Positions 24,058 to 32,819 are shown, counted from the stretch's first letter. The stretch is DNA of 64,000 bases from Peribacillus sp. Bi96 (GCF_918698115.1 NZ_CAKKLV010000010.1:62001-126000); one strand, 5' to 3'. A program made the numbers and translations. Notes: generated by a model not told the origin, from the sequence alone.

Positions 24058-25569
24058 TTAACTAAAATAAGAAGCTAACGATGAACTTTGGCTGTTCGCC
24101 TTTTGAATCGCTTTTTCCATGGCCGTGAACTGGCTGTAATAGCGCGATTCCAATTTCGTTAACTTTGCTTCAAATGATGAGATCCGGGTATCTAATCCGT
24201 TAACCAGCTTCCCAATGGTAAACGAGTTATTAACAAATCCAGCTTTCCCGGCCTTTTCCGTTATCGTTTTCATTGAGGATTGTATATCATCCCGCAAACG
24301 GCGCGCCAGTCCTTTTTCGCCTTTTTCCGTTCCATTCGCCATGAACATATCATAAATCGCATTGGGATCCTCACTAATGGCTGCCCGGAGCTTGTCCTCA
24401 TCAATCGTTAATTTACCGCCCTCCAAATAATTTTTGGTGGTGGTGATTCCCAAACTGCTGAGATTGTTTTTCCATGTGATCCCGTCTACCGAGGTGTACA
24501 GAGATGACCTCATTGTGGTCAAGAGACTTTTTAATGTCGAATCGCTTTTTAACGTTCCGCTCTTCGCCTTTTCTTCCCACAGCTTCACTTCATCCTCTGT
24601 CATTGCCTTCTTTTGCTCGGTTGTAAGCGGGGTGAAGGAGCGATATTTCGCCTCGCCTGTTTTATCCTGAACCTTTTTAATGATTTCATTGTACTTATTC
24701 ACAAATTGAGTGACTGTGTCCAAGATGGAATCCACATCAGCTGTTGAAGAGAATGTGACGGTATCCGTCGTTTTCTGCTTTATCGTTATTTCCGCTCCAT
24801 TGATTTGAAACGTATTCGAAGGCCGAGAAATGTCCAGGCCATTATAAGTAATCGATGCATTTTCCCCGATTGTGCCGCCAGTACCTTCATTGTTATTGCT
24901 CATTTTTAGCGTATTGAAGAAATCTCCGGTACCCCCTAATTCAATTTCAGGGCGATCTTTTATATCACCGGTATTTTTAGCAGTGATGGAAAACTTCTGC
25001 GAATTTTCATCAAAAAACAGAGTTACACCCGAGTTGGCATTAATTTTATTGATAACACTCTCTAACGTATCATCCGCATTAAGGGTAAGCGTATAAGGTT
25101 TTTCGATCGTTACCCCATCTTTTACTTCCGTATCAACGCCTCCATCTTTATTGATGGCCAGTATCGTAATATCTTGAGGTGTCGTAATACCCAATTCCGA
25201 TAGTTTCTTTTTCGGATCAGTAACGGCTGATTTATCTGTACTGGTCATGGTGGCTGCTTTGGCAAGCCCGTTCACTTTGATATTTCCAGTAAAATCACTT
25301 GTCGAGCTTATATTTTTCACTGATACAGCATCTGGATTCGATACCGACACCTTCTTTTTAATAAAGGAAGACTGCTTCCCAATTCCATCACGAATGAGCG
25401 TATCCAACTCTGATAAAGACGTATTGATCGAGCGGTAATCATCTCGCTGCCACTCGGAATACTGCTTTTTCTGTGTTAATTTATCCAAAGGCACCCGTTC
25501 CGCCTGCATCATGCTTTTAACTAATTCATCAATGTCCATCCCACTTGCTAAACCACTGATTCGTACCAC
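24058..25569 (-). CDS. fliD: FliD, flagellar filament cap (HAP2)
   Basis: A 503-aa FliD that caps the growing filament and folds incoming flagellin. The N-terminal D0 region has ISGLASGMDIDELVKSMMQAERVPLDKL and the C-terminal D0 ends with FTAMEKAIQKANSQSSSLASYFS, both diagnostic. The middle (about 100-380) is the variable exposed head. Member of the SigD-driven flaG operon. Confidence 0.97.
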   Translation of the reverse strand: MVRISGLASGMDIDELVKSMMQAERVPLDKLTQKKQYSEWQRDDYRSINTSLSELDTLIRDGIGKQSSFIKKKVSVSNPDAVSVKNISSTSDFTGNIKVNGLAKAATMTSTDKSAVTDPKKKLSELGITTPQDITILAINKDGGVDTEVKDGVTIEKPYTLTLNADDTLESVINKINANSGVTLFFDENSQKFSITAKNTGDIKDRPEIELGGTGDFFNTLKMSNNNEGTGGTIGENASITYNGLDISRPSNTFQINGAEITIKQKTTDTVTFSSTADVDSILDTVTQFVNKYNEIIKKVQDKTGEAKYRSFTPLTTEQKKAMTEDEVKLWEEKAKSGTLKSDSTLKSLLTTMRSSLYTSVDGITWKNNLSSLGITTTKNYLEGGKLTIDEDKLRAAISEDPNAIYDMFMANGTEKGEKGLARRLRDDIQSSMKTITEKAGKAGFVNNSFTIGKLVNGLDTRISSFEAKLTKLESRYYSQFTAMEKAIQKANSQSSSLASYFS

Positions 25570-25583
25570 AATTGATCACCTGC

Positions 25584-25943
25584 TTATATTTTTTCATCTA
25601 CCATGATGCCGACAAACTCCGTCATTGCCGCGTAGAAATCCAATAACTTCTTAGGAGGGATCTCTCGAATCGTCTCATCCGTTACGTCATCCACAACCTT
25701 GACATAATACTCATCCAGCTTCTCATGATATTCAAAACGAACGGCCGTATGAGTTGGATTCAAGAAGGTGTTCAAACTATCAACCACTTCCTGCACCTTT
25801 TCTTTTGTAGGCTGATTGGATTCCACACTTTGTTCAGAATAGGCTAGCGTATTCATTTCACGCTGATAATAAGAACTGATTCCATCCGAGATGGCTGTTC
25901 TGAGTTGTGAGGAAAGAATATTCGTGGACAAACTCTCCATCAT
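25584..25943 (-). CDS. flaG: FlaG-family flagellar protein (YvyC)
   Basis: A 119-aa FlaG/YvyC protein with the family core VDSLNTFLNPTHTAVRFEYHEKLDEYYVKVVDDVTDETIREIPPKKLL (positions about 54-100). Its function is thought to concern filament length or structure. First gene after a SigD promoter (25978-26004), followed by fliD with a 14-bp gap. Confidence 0.92.
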   Translation of the reverse strand: MMESLSTNILSSQLRTAISDGISSYYQREMNTLAYSEQSVESNQPTKEKVQEVVDSLNTFLNPTHTAVRFEYHEKLDEYYVKVVDDVTDETIREIPPKKLLDFYAAMTEFVGIMVDEKI

Positions 25944-25977
25944 CTATAAAGCCCCCAATATGATGTCTTTATTTTTT

Positions 25978-26004
25978 ATATCGGTAATTACAATTTTATA
26001 TTTA
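25978..26004 (-). promoter_or_regulatory. SigD promoter of the flaG-fliD-fliS-fliT operon
   Basis: Minus-strand TAAA (26004-26001), 15-bp spacer, ACCGATAT (25985-25978); consensus is TAAA-N15-GCCGATAT, so one mismatch. Confidence 0.88.
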
Positions 26005-26074
26005 GTAAAGCTTTGATTTTGGTTTCAACTGCAGACTATCATGAATGATCCTTTTCTATAATAGAGATTCTACT

Positions 26075-26101
26075 AAAAAACTCCAGAAGAATATCTGGAG
26101 T
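26075..26101 (-). terminator. Terminator-like hairpin in the flaG-hag spacer
   Basis: Minus-strand ACTCCAGA / TCTGGAGT stem with six-base loop followed by TTTTT. It lies beyond the hag terminator, so it may stop residual readthrough or transcription across the transposase remnant. Confidence 0.65.
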
Positions 26102-26175
26102 CTAGTTGGTTTTTACTCCACTCTGCATTAAATATAAGATAGAACTCATATGCCCATTAATTTAGAGGAGCTGCA

Positions 26176-26280
26176 CTTTGAACGTTTCATTCCACTTCAG
26201 GCACTCGCTTTCCGCGGGCGGTCCGGGAGCCTCGCATTTCCCGCAGGAGTCTAGCACCCTCCGTTCCAATCAACTTTGTA
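26176..26280 (+). repeat. GC-rich Bacillaceae interspersed repeat, copy 1 (shorter form)
   Basis: Contains ACTCGCTTTCCGCGGGCGG, TTCCCGCAGGAGTCTAGCAC and AATCAACTTTGT in this order. The reverse complement of 58180-58308 carries the same blocks in the same order but about 40 bp more in the middle. Related sequences are frequent between genes in Bacillaceae chromosomes. Much more GC-rich than the surrounding spacer. Confidence 0.8.
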
Positions 26281-26341
26281 TTAACATTTAGATAGAGCTC
26301 GTTTATCTACACTATTTTGAACTTATCTTTTATCGAATCTT

Positions 26342-26488
26342 AATATAGTCTACAAAAAAACGGATTGTAGAGATATATTTGTTGATTCCACACATGCGCA
26401 AGCTAGTACGAATAAGCGGAAACTACAAACTACCATTATGACAAAGAAATCACACCAGCTTTACCCTATACACGTCCTCGAACTGTGA
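26342..26488 (+). pseudogene. IS1182-like transposase remnant
   Basis: An open stretch of about 48 codons without start codon ending at TGA (26486-26488) reads ...RDIFVDSTHAQASTNKRK... then KKSHQLYPIHVLEL. The block FVDSTH-x-x-A-S-x-N-K is the conserved core around one catalytic Asp of IS1182-family DDE transposases. No further transposase frame or terminal inverted repeats are seen, so it is a decayed fragment between hag and flaG. Confidence 0.6.
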
Positions 26489-26521
26489 GATGGATATCTC
26501 TATAATGGTAGCAAATCCAAT

Positions 26522-26560
26522 AAAAAAGGTGTCGGAATGAGAGCATTCCGACACCTTTTT
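26522..26560 (-). terminator. Intrinsic terminator of hag
   Basis: AAGGTGTCGGAATG / CATTCCGACACCTT long perfect stem with short loop and flanking A/T runs; strong, as expected for a very highly expressed gene. Confidence 0.92.
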
Positions 26561-26623
26561 GTTTACAAACTGAAGACTCGATAAAAATATCTTGAGTCTT
26601 TTTGAATGAAAACAAAGTAAAGA

Positions 26624-27844
26624 TTAACGTAGTAATTGAAGAACGCCCTGCGGTTGCTGGTTTGCTTGCGCGAGCATTGCTTGAGAAGCTTGAGCCAAGA
26701 TAGAGTTTTTAGTTTGCTCCATCATTGTTTTAGCCATATCTGTATCACGTACACGTGATTCAGCAGCAGTCAGGTTTTCAGAAGAAGTACCTAAGTTGTT
26801 GATTGTGTGCTCTAAACGGTTTTGGTTAGCACCTAATTTAGAACGTTCTGCTGAAACTGTATTAATTGCGTCATTAATTTTTGTAATTGCTTCAGCAGCA
26901 CTAGCATGAGTTCCTACATTTAATGCTTGTTCAGTTGTAACGTTATTAGTTCCGTCTGTTACTGCTAAGTCTGCATTTCCAGTTCCTTTTGAAGAGATAC
27001 CTAAAGCTTCTGCTCTCATGTCTCCAATATCAAGTGTTAAGCTTTGGTTTTCATTAGCACCAATTTGGAATTTAAGGCTCTTGTTTGGATCAGCAGCAAC
27101 CGCTTCAACCTTTTCAGATCCTGCTTTAGTTGTAGTTGCAGTTAATCCTGTAACAACTGGAGCAGTAGCTGATTCTTTGCCAGCCAATTGTTCCAATTTC
27201 ACATTTCCATCAGCATCTTTTGAAGCTGTATAAGAAACTTTCAATGTAGCATCATCATTAATTCCAGCAATTAATTGATCTACATCCTTAAACTTAGTTT
27301 TATCTGTTCCGTCAGCAGCGGCATCGAATGTGAATGTTTGTCCACCGATTGTAACGTTTTTTCCTTCAAAGGCAATTTTGAATTCTCCTGCTACAGCCGG
27401 CTTTTCAGCAACTGCTGCTCCGCTTTTTTCACCATTTAAAAGTTTTTGAGTATTGAACTCAGTAGTGTTACCGATACGGTTGATTTCAGATGTTAAAGAA
27501 TTTATTTCTTTTTGGATTTCGCCACGGTCGTTTGTTGTATTTGTATCTGTTGCTGCTTGAGTAGCAAGTTCACGCATACGTTGAAGGATGTCAGTTGTTT
27601 CGTTTAAAGCACCTTCAGCTGTTTGGATTAAAGAGATCGCATCTTGTGAGTTACGGGAAGCTTGATCCAATCCGCGGATTTGTCCACGCATTTTTTCAGA
27701 GATTGCAAGACCTGCAGCGTCATCGCCTGCACGGTTGATGCGCATACCTGATGCAAGTTTCTCCATTGATTTAGATTGTGCATTCGTTGCACTTGATAAT
27801 TGACGGTGCGTGTTTAGAGCTGAGATATTGTGATTGATAATCAT
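26624..27844 (-). CDS. hag: Flagellin
   Basis: Major filament subunit, 406 aa, longer than the about 304-aa B. subtilis Hag. The conserved ends form D0/D1: N-terminal IINHNISALNTHRQLSSATN and ASGMRINRAGDDAAGLAISEKMR; C-terminal SRVRDTDMAKTMMEQTKNSILAQ ending LLR. The extra length is a variable Ala/Thr/Lys-rich insert at about 145-300 (surface D2/D3). The leader has a SigD promoter, a 14-bp stem-loop at its 5' end and a CsrA-type hairpin before the GGAGG, so translation is probably under CsrA/FliW control as in B. subtilis. Confidence 0.97.
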   Translation of the reverse strand: MIINHNISALNTHRQLSSATNAQSKSMEKLASGMRINRAGDDAAGLAISEKMRGQIRGLDQASRNSQDAISLIQTAEGALNETTDILQRMRELATQAATDTNTTNDRGEIQKEINSLTSEINRIGNTTEFNTQKLLNGEKSGAAVAEKPAVAGEFKIAFEGKNVTIGGQTFTFDAAADGTDKTKFKDVDQLIAGINDDATLKVSYTASKDADGNVKLEQLAGKESATAPVVTGLTATTTKAGSEKVEAVAADPNKSLKFQIGANENQSLTLDIGDMRAEALGISSKGTGNADLAVTDGTNNVTTEQALNVGTHASAAEAITKINDAINTVSAERSKLGANQNRLEHTINNLGTSSENLTAAESRVRDTDMAKTMMEQTKNSILAQASQAMLAQANQQPQGVLQLLR

Positions 27845-27850
27845 TTATGT

Positions 27851-27886
27851 TTCCTCCTTGAGTTTTAAGTTCCCACATCCATGTGG
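27851..27886 (-). promoter_or_regulatory. CsrA-binding sites in the hag leader
   Basis: On the RNA strand CCACA-TGGA-TGTGG (27886-27873) is a hairpin with GGA in its loop, and the Shine-Dalgarno CAAGGAGG is a second GGA site about 15 nt downstream. This two-site arrangement is that known for CsrA repression of B. subtilis hag. Confidence 0.65.
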
Positions 27887-27893
27887 TTGTTCA

Positions 27894-27937
27894 CGATGGG
27901 CAGTGAATAAGTCTGCCGCCTATTTCACTGCCCATCG
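27894..27937 (-). other. 14-bp perfect stem-loop at the 5' end of the hag mRNA
   Basis: CGATGGGCAGTGAA (27894-27907) pairs perfectly with TTCACTGCCCATCG (27924-27937), loop of 16 nt. The predicted SigD start is about 5 nt upstream, so the hairpin would cap the transcript. There is no T-run, so it is not a terminator; mRNA stabilisation is the likely role. Confidence 0.75.
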
Positions 27938-27948
27938 TTGTATATGTA

Positions 27949-27975
27949 ATATCGACCTGCTTGGAAACATATTTA
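27949..27975 (-). promoter_or_regulatory. SigD promoter of hag
   Basis: Minus-strand TAAA (27975-27972), 15-bp spacer, GTCGATAT (27956-27949), one mismatch from GCCGATAT. Confidence 0.9.
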
Positions 27976-27982
27976 GTGGGTT

Positions 27983-28216
27983 TTACGATTTTTTCTTGAA
28001 ATACTCATTTATGTTTTCCAGGAGATTGGGTTCCGTTTTCGTGGCTTCGCTATTTTCCTGCTGGATGGACAGATAGATTTCCTTCCTATGGATATCGACG
28101 TTTTTCGGGGCATTGATACCGAGCTTGATCTGTTCGCCCTCGATGGACAGGATCTTTATTTCGATATCATCGCCAATCATGATCGCTTCATTCACTTTTC
28201 TAGTCAATACAAGCAT
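27983..28216 (-). CDS. csrA: CsrA, translational regulator
   Basis: A 77-aa CsrA that binds GGA hairpins in mRNA, in Bacillus the hag leader. The RNA-binding fold residues [20 protein letters not shown] and the C-proximal region with [14 protein letters not shown] are intact, with a longer polar tail than enteric CsrA. The ATG at 28216 follows AGGGGGG; the upstream in-frame extension lies in fliW. It overlaps the end of fliW by 17 bp, which fits the FliW-CsrA partner switch where FliW sequesters CsrA until flagellin is exported. Confidence 0.96.
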   Translation of the reverse strand: MLVLTRKVNEAIMIGDDIEIKILSIEGEQIKLGINAPKNVDIHRKEIYLSIQQENSEATKTEPNLLENINEYFKKKS

Positions 28217-28658
28217 CACTTCCCCCCTGTTCTGCTGGAGATTCAAACAGTCTGTGCTTTGTACGGTATTCACTGCCGCTCATGATAAGTTGCTTGCCCG
28301 TTTTGTTAGAGCGATTGATGATGATGGGAGCCTGGAGATTCGCCGTCGTTTCATTGAAAGGGTCCTGAATCGTTAATATAACGAAAGTAACGACTTCCTG
28401 TTCCGTTTCTATTTGTAAAGAAGATAATACCTCATCCGGAAGCTTCACTTCGTAATCACGAAATACATCAAATGGATTCGTCATAATGAAGGCTACCTGT
28501 TTTGTTTCTATTGATTGAAGGACGAAAAAGGGCGTGTCATCCAAAGTTAGCAAGCAAAACTGTTTTTCTTCTAAAAACCCCGGTATCCCGCTATCAAATC
28601 GATAAGTCTCTTCTTCCGATAATTCGATTTCGCCATGAAATTTTGTTTGTAGAATCAT
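28200..28658 (-). CDS. fliW: FliW, CsrA antagonist and flagellin-binding assembly factor
   Basis: A 152-aa FliW that binds either CsrA or cytoplasmic flagellin. Conserved segments: TKFHGEIEL near the start, [23 protein letters not shown], and [26 protein letters not shown]. The ATG at 28658 gives the same N-terminus as B. subtilis FliW and has AGGTGAG upstream; an in-frame GTG at 28673 is less likely. Overlaps csrA at its 3' end and abuts yviE upstream. Confidence 0.94.
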   Translation of the reverse strand: MILQTKFHGEIELSEEETYRFDSGIPGFLEEKQFCLLTLDDTPFFVLQSIETKQVAFIMTNPFDVFRDYEVKLPDEVLSSLQIETEQEVVTFVILTIQDPFNETTANLQAPIIINRSNKTGKQLIMSGSEYRTKHRLFESPAEQGGSDACID

Positions 28659-28665
28659 CTTTGTT

Positions 28666-29253
28666 TCACTCACCTATCTCATCCGGAAATAAATTGATGA
28701 AATCTATACCCAGTGCATTTTTTTGTAGAATTTCGACATCCACACTGCCTGGTGTGTATGTATGGTTCGGTGTATTGATTTGAGCATCAATGATCGGTTT
28801 TTGAGCAGTTGCTTCAATCTCCACCTGTGCCGGCTCGTAGTCAAGCTTTACGCTAAAATGGGAGGGAATCCAGCCAAGATTGAATTGCTTCTCCGCCCCT
28901 TTGCTGTTTTGCTTGGCCTGATCAGCGAGCGGACTGCCGCCTCTTTCAATGTGCCTTAGCTCCGTCCCCTGCTGCGAGCGTCGAGCCATGCCTGCTAGCC
29001 AATCCTGGTATCCTTGCTGCGCGAATTCCTCCACTCGCTTGGAGAGGCTTTTCAAATCCATATCCTCCCTGGCCTTTGTCTGATCGATCGTCAGCTTGCC
29101 TGGGGTCGTATGGATTTCTAGGATCGCTTGCGGCTGTTCAATTGATTGGACTGCTGGCTTTTGTTCTATTTGCTGTACAGGCTGTTCGATATTCAATCCG
29201 ATCTTCATTGAGTTGGATTGCAATCTAATTTGCGGAAACTGCATCATCAACAC
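28666..29253 (-). CDS. yviE: YviE-like protein (DUF6470)
   Basis: A 195-aa soluble protein found in the flagellar operon of Bacillus, function unknown. It begins FPQIRLQSNSMKIGLNIEQP, the family opening, and repeats short Gln/Glu/Pro-rich beta-like segments (EQPVQQIEQKP, IDAQINTPNHTY). No signal or TM segment. Cotranscribed with flgL upstream and fliW downstream. Confidence 0.85.
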   Translation of the reverse strand: MLMMQFPQIRLQSNSMKIGLNIEQPVQQIEQKPAVQSIEQPQAILEIHTTPGKLTIDQTKAREDMDLKSLSKRVEEFAQQGYQDWLAGMARRSQQGTELRHIERGGSPLADQAKQNSKGAEKQFNLGWIPSHFSVKLDYEPAQVEIEATAQKPIIDAQINTPNHTYTPGSVDVEILQKNALGIDFINLFPDEIGE

Positions 29254-29288
29254 TCCTTATAGAAAAAAGCTATCCATTTAAGAATAGC

Positions 29289-30167
29289 TTAGCGAAGAAA
29301 ATCCAATAAACTCGGTTGCATGATTTTTGCCCCGATACTTAATGCAGCACTATGGACACTTTCTTGGGTCGTCAAATCCATGATCGCTTTTTCGATATCG
29401 ACATCCTCATTTTTCGAAAGGATTTCGGTAGCAAAGACCTCCTGCTGCTTAAGGCGGTCCGTCATCAGCTCAATCCGATTCTGCCTTGCGCCAACCTGGG
29501 CCTGCATGCCTAAGAAGGTATTTATCGTTGCGTCAAGCCCTTCAAGCATGCCGCTCACGTCGCCGCCGTTTTCCAGTGCATCAATTGTTTTGTCGATGCT
29601 CCCACCATTTGCAAGCGCTTCTCCAAAAACCTTCGAACCGTCCGTATTGATTTTAAGGGAAATCCCGGAAAACACTTCAAGGTTTATGTCCCCTTTGCCA
29701 TATACGATATTTCCATTGGCGTCTTTAACGGACGAAGGCTTCACATTCGTATCCTGACCGTTGAAAATATATTTCCCGCCGATCTGTGTGTCACCAAGTG
29801 TTACGAGATGTTCTTTTAATTGCTTGATTTCCTCTGAAATATTTTTCAATTGTTCGCCTTCATACGTTCCATTGCTGGCCTGAACCGTTAGCTCGCGAAT
29901 CCGTTGCATGGCAGAAACTGCTTCACTAATGGCATCATCCGTGCTGTCGATCCAATTTGTCGCCTCAGAAATGTTGCTCTGATACTGCCCTATTTGATTG
30001 AGATTCGTCCTGTATCCCATTCCCATCATGGCTGCAACAGGATTGTCCGATGGTTTAGTAAATTTCTTTTGAGTAGATACCTGCTCTTGCAGCTTGGCCA
30101 TCTTCTCGTAACTGCTGCTTAAATTGCTTAACATATTATTGGTTAGCATCGATTGCGTTACCCGCAT
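29289..30167 (-). CDS. flgL: FlgL, hook-filament junction protein (HAP3)
   Basis: A 292-aa flagellin-like junction protein placed between FlgK and the filament. N-terminal MRVTQSMLTNNMLSNLSSSYEKMAKLQEQVSTQKK and SDNPVAAMMGMGYRT are FlgL-type; the C-terminus has EDVDIEKAIMDLTTQESVHSAAL. Between flgK and yviE with short gaps, part of the flgM-flgN-flgK-flgL unit. Confidence 0.96.
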   Translation of the reverse strand: MRVTQSMLTNNMLSNLSSSYEKMAKLQEQVSTQKKFTKPSDNPVAAMMGMGYRTNLNQIGQYQSNISEATNWIDSTDDAISEAVSAMQRIRELTVQASNGTYEGEQLKNISEEIKQLKEHLVTLGDTQIGGKYIFNGQDTNVKPSSVKDANGNIVYGKGDINLEVFSGISLKINTDGSKVFGEALANGGSIDKTIDALENGGDVSGMLEGLDATINTFLGMQAQVGARQNRIELMTDRLKQQEVFATEILSKNEDVDIEKAIMDLTTQESVHSAALSIGAKIMQPSLLDFLR

Positions 30168-30182
30168 GTTCGTTCACTCCTA

Positions 30183-31742
30183 TTATCGGCCTACAGTACC
30201 CATTCCGTTTATGATTTTATCGAGCATTTCGTCCATCATCGTCATCATTCTTGCAGAAGCGTTGTATGCCTGCTGGAATTTGATCATATCCGTCATTTCT
30301 TCATCGAGGGATACGGAGCTTACTGACTCCCTATTTTGATTAACGGATGTAGCGAGCACGACAGAGTTGGAAAGGTTCTTTTGGGCACTTTGGGAATCCA
30401 CCCCAAGCTTGCCGATGATTCCTGAATAATAGGAGTCGAAGCTTCCTGCCAATTCCTTTGAATTTTGGTCCTTAGTCGAGTACTCACTAAACGCTTTCTT
30501 CTTCAGGTCAGCCAGGAGTTTAGCATTTTCATTATCTCCGGATGCCCCTCCGCTTTTACCGCCTGCGGCAATTTTCGAGGGATCTTTTACGATCTCACTG
30601 TTCACCTTGATGCTTTGGGCTGCACTTTTGCCTGGTTCAATTTCAAAGAAGTTCAATGTGGACGTTTTACTGTCACCTAACGCATATCCTTGTTTATGGA
30701 TGGCATTAAACTCATTCACAAAAGCCTTCGTCATATTATCGAGCTTTTTCAGCATATCAGGGTAAGCTCCCCCGATCGTGCCATCATCCTTTTTATAGCC
30801 AAAGCTGTTGATCAAACCTGATAGTTCTCCTGAGAATTTGAAATCCGTCATTATTTTCGAACCAAATTTCACGCCATCTACCATGCCTGTCGTTTTATCA
30901 TAGTTAACTTCGAGCTTCGACGTTCCTATCATCCCAGTTTGGTTAACACTGACTAGATTGATAGGCGGCGTATAGGATGATCCATCTTCTTTCATTAATT
31001 CGATGTTATATAGCCCTGTAGCTGCATCACTGGCCCTGCCGTAATCCGTCGGGATGACGTTAGTCACTTTTATACTGACAAGCTGAGAGAGGTTGTCAAC
31101 AAGTACATCACGTTTATCATAAAGGTCATTGGGGATATAACCATGGGGCTCCACTTTACTGATCTGTTGATTAAGTTGATCAATACTGCTAATGAGCGTA
31201 TTGATTTCGTTCGCTTTGACGTTTATCTGATTTCCGATATCCGTTTGAACGCTGGTCAGCGAGTTGTGGTAGTAATTAAGGGTATCCGCGACCATTACGC
31301 CCGTCGAGGCAACAACTTCACGCGCCCCTGAGTTTTCCGTATTGGCCGTTAATCCCTGCAGTGAATTCCAGAATTTCTCCATTGTTGCGGCTAAACCGCT
31401 GTCGGTTGGTTCGTTCATGATCCCTTCCATTTTCGTCAAGGATTCGCTCATGGCCCCGTAATAACCGATTTTATTATTTTGTGTCCTGTACTGCGCGTCC
31501 AGGAAACTGTCCCGGATCCGCTGTACCGTTTCTGCCGCTACTCCGGTACCGATTTGACCGGCTACCCGCGGGCTGTTCAATCCGACAGTAGGAAAGCCAG
31601 ACGTCTGCACCAAATTGACCCGCTGCCTTGAATATCCTAATGTATTGGCATTGGCCACGTTATTTCCAGTTGTATACAAAGCACCTTGAGAGGTGGATAA
31701 CCCGCGCTTAGCCGTCTCAAGACCCATAAAGGTTGAAATCAT
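30183..31742 (-). CDS. flgK: FlgK, hook-associated protein 1
   Basis: A 519-aa junction protein next to the hook. The N-terminus STFMGLETAKRGLSTSQGALYTTGNNVANANTLGYSRQRV is the rod/hook-family signature, and the C-terminus SLDEEMTDMIKFQQAYNASARMMTMMDEMLDKIINGMG completes the D0 coil. Located between flgN, its chaperone gene, and flgL. Confidence 0.97.
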   Translation of the reverse strand: MISTFMGLETAKRGLSTSQGALYTTGNNVANANTLGYSRQRVNLVQTSGFPTVGLNSPRVAGQIGTGVAAETVQRIRDSFLDAQYRTQNNKIGYYGAMSESLTKMEGIMNEPTDSGLAATMEKFWNSLQGLTANTENSGAREVVASTGVMVADTLNYYHNSLTSVQTDIGNQINVKANEINTLISSIDQLNQQISKVEPHGYIPNDLYDKRDVLVDNLSQLVSIKVTNVIPTDYGRASDAATGLYNIELMKEDGSSYTPPINLVSVNQTGMIGTSKLEVNYDKTTGMVDGVKFGSKIMTDFKFSGELSGLINSFGYKKDDGTIGGAYPDMLKKLDNMTKAFVNEFNAIHKQGYALGDSKTSTLNFFEIEPGKSAAQSIKVNSEIVKDPSKIAAGGKSGGASGDNENAKLLADLKKKAFSEYSTKDQNSKELAGSFDSYYSGIIGKLGVDSQSAQKNLSNSVVLATSVNQNRESVSSVSLDEEMTDMIKFQQAYNASARMMTMMDEMLDKIINGMGTVGR

Positions 31743-31772
31743 TTACTCAAACCTCCATCTTTTTTCTGTTTC

Positions 31773-32267
31773 TTATGCTTTTGAATCAAACATTCCCATG
31801 CCGCTTTTTGCCGGTTTTTCAACCGAGTTCCCGTAATTCAGGTTCTGATTCTGCGGCCTTAGCATATCCAAAGAGACATTGATGAATTGAAGGGATTGAT
31901 AGATCAATTGCTGATTTAGACTGTTCCGCTCCTTCAACTTAAATACCTCATCCATCAATTTAGCTTTTAACCGTTCAAGGATTTCCGTTTCAATTGGTCC
32001 TGTTAATTCCGTTACGGTCTTGATGGAGGCCGAATGTCCCTCAATTCCATTTGCCGCAAGATATTCCGCAACTGCCTCTTCTCTTTCCTTATCGGTTTGA
32101 TTGATTGCTTTAATATGCGTTTGTTCCTGTATCAGCAGGGCTGTAATTGCCTCTGTATCATTTGCTTTCAAAATGGCCGTTTTTCTAATCGCTAATTGAT
32201 TGAAGCTTTTATGAAGTTTGATCAATTTTCCAAGCGACTCGATGATGTTCCGTACAGACATTCCCAC
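31773..32267 (-). CDS. flgN: FlgN-like export chaperone (YvyG)
   Basis: A 164-aa helical protein of the FlgN family, chaperone for FlgK/FlgL. Heptad-rich segments such as ESLGKLIKLHKSFNQLAIRKT and ALLIQEQTHIKAINQTDKEREEAVAEY are seen, and the tail carries the LDMLRPQNQ-type segment common in Bacillus YvyG. Position between flgM and flgK supports the assignment. Confidence 0.9.
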   Translation of the reverse strand: MGMSVRNIIESLGKLIKLHKSFNQLAIRKTAILKANDTEAITALLIQEQTHIKAINQTDKEREEAVAEYLAANGIEGHSASIKTVTELTGPIETEILERLKAKLMDEVFKLKERNSLNQQLIYQSLQFINVSLDMLRPQNQNLNYGNSVEKPAKSGMGMFDSKA

Positions 32268-32339
32268 TGCCTCCTCTGCTCATAAATGAAGGACGGAGAA
32301 TGGTTCCGTCCACTTCCTTTAAACATTTTCATTGAGCGT

Positions 32340-32603
32340 TTATTTCTTGTAAAAATCTATCAGACCCTTAGCGGTCGCTTGTGCATTCAATTTATAATTT
32401 CCGTTTTCCACTTGACTTTTCAGTTCATTCACTTTGGCTTGTCTTGCAGCAGGAATGGAAGATTGTTGCTGCATTTCTTTTGCCGCTGAAGAAATTTCAA
32501 CTTTATCCGAGGCATTGACCTTAGATTCTTTGATATTCCCCGCTTTATTGGCTTGAAGATTATATGGGTTAACACCTGTCATACCGACGTTATTGATTTT
32601 CAT
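32340..32603 (-). CDS. flgM: FlgM, anti-SigD factor
   Basis: An 87-aa intrinsically flexible protein that holds SigD inactive until hook completion. The N-terminal MKINNVGMTGVNPYN, the central SDKVEISSAAKEMQQ and the C-terminal SigD-binding helix VNELKSQVENGNYKLNAQATAKGLIDFY match Bacillus FlgM. ATG at 32603 with GAAGGAGAGG; the longer in-frame extension contains no RBS. It follows a SigD promoter (32707-32733), so the inhibitor is produced by the factor it inhibits. Confidence 0.95.
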   Translation of the reverse strand: MKINNVGMTGVNPYNLQANKAGNIKESKVNASDKVEISSAAKEMQQQSSIPAARQAKVNELKSQVENGNYKLNAQATAKGLIDFYKK

Positions 32604-32706
32604 ATTCCAGATCCTCTCCTTCGGTTGATTTTTTAATCCCATTATATTACGATTCCTTCACAGACCATGAGAATGGGTCTGGACTGTGTGATTCTCCCTA
32701 TCGTTA

Positions 32707-32733
32707 TTATCGACAAGGAAGGGATATCTTTTA
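32707..32733 (-). promoter_or_regulatory. SigD promoter of the flgM operon
   Basis: Minus-strand TAAA (32733-32730), 15-bp spacer, GTCGATAA (32714-32707), two mismatches from GCCGATAT. Confidence 0.8.
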
Positions 32734-32819
32734 TGGTTTCTTGTAATCTTACCACCTATTGACGATCATCGTTCTCAATATCGAATATTTTAACAAATCA
32801 TTAATCATGTTGCCATGAA

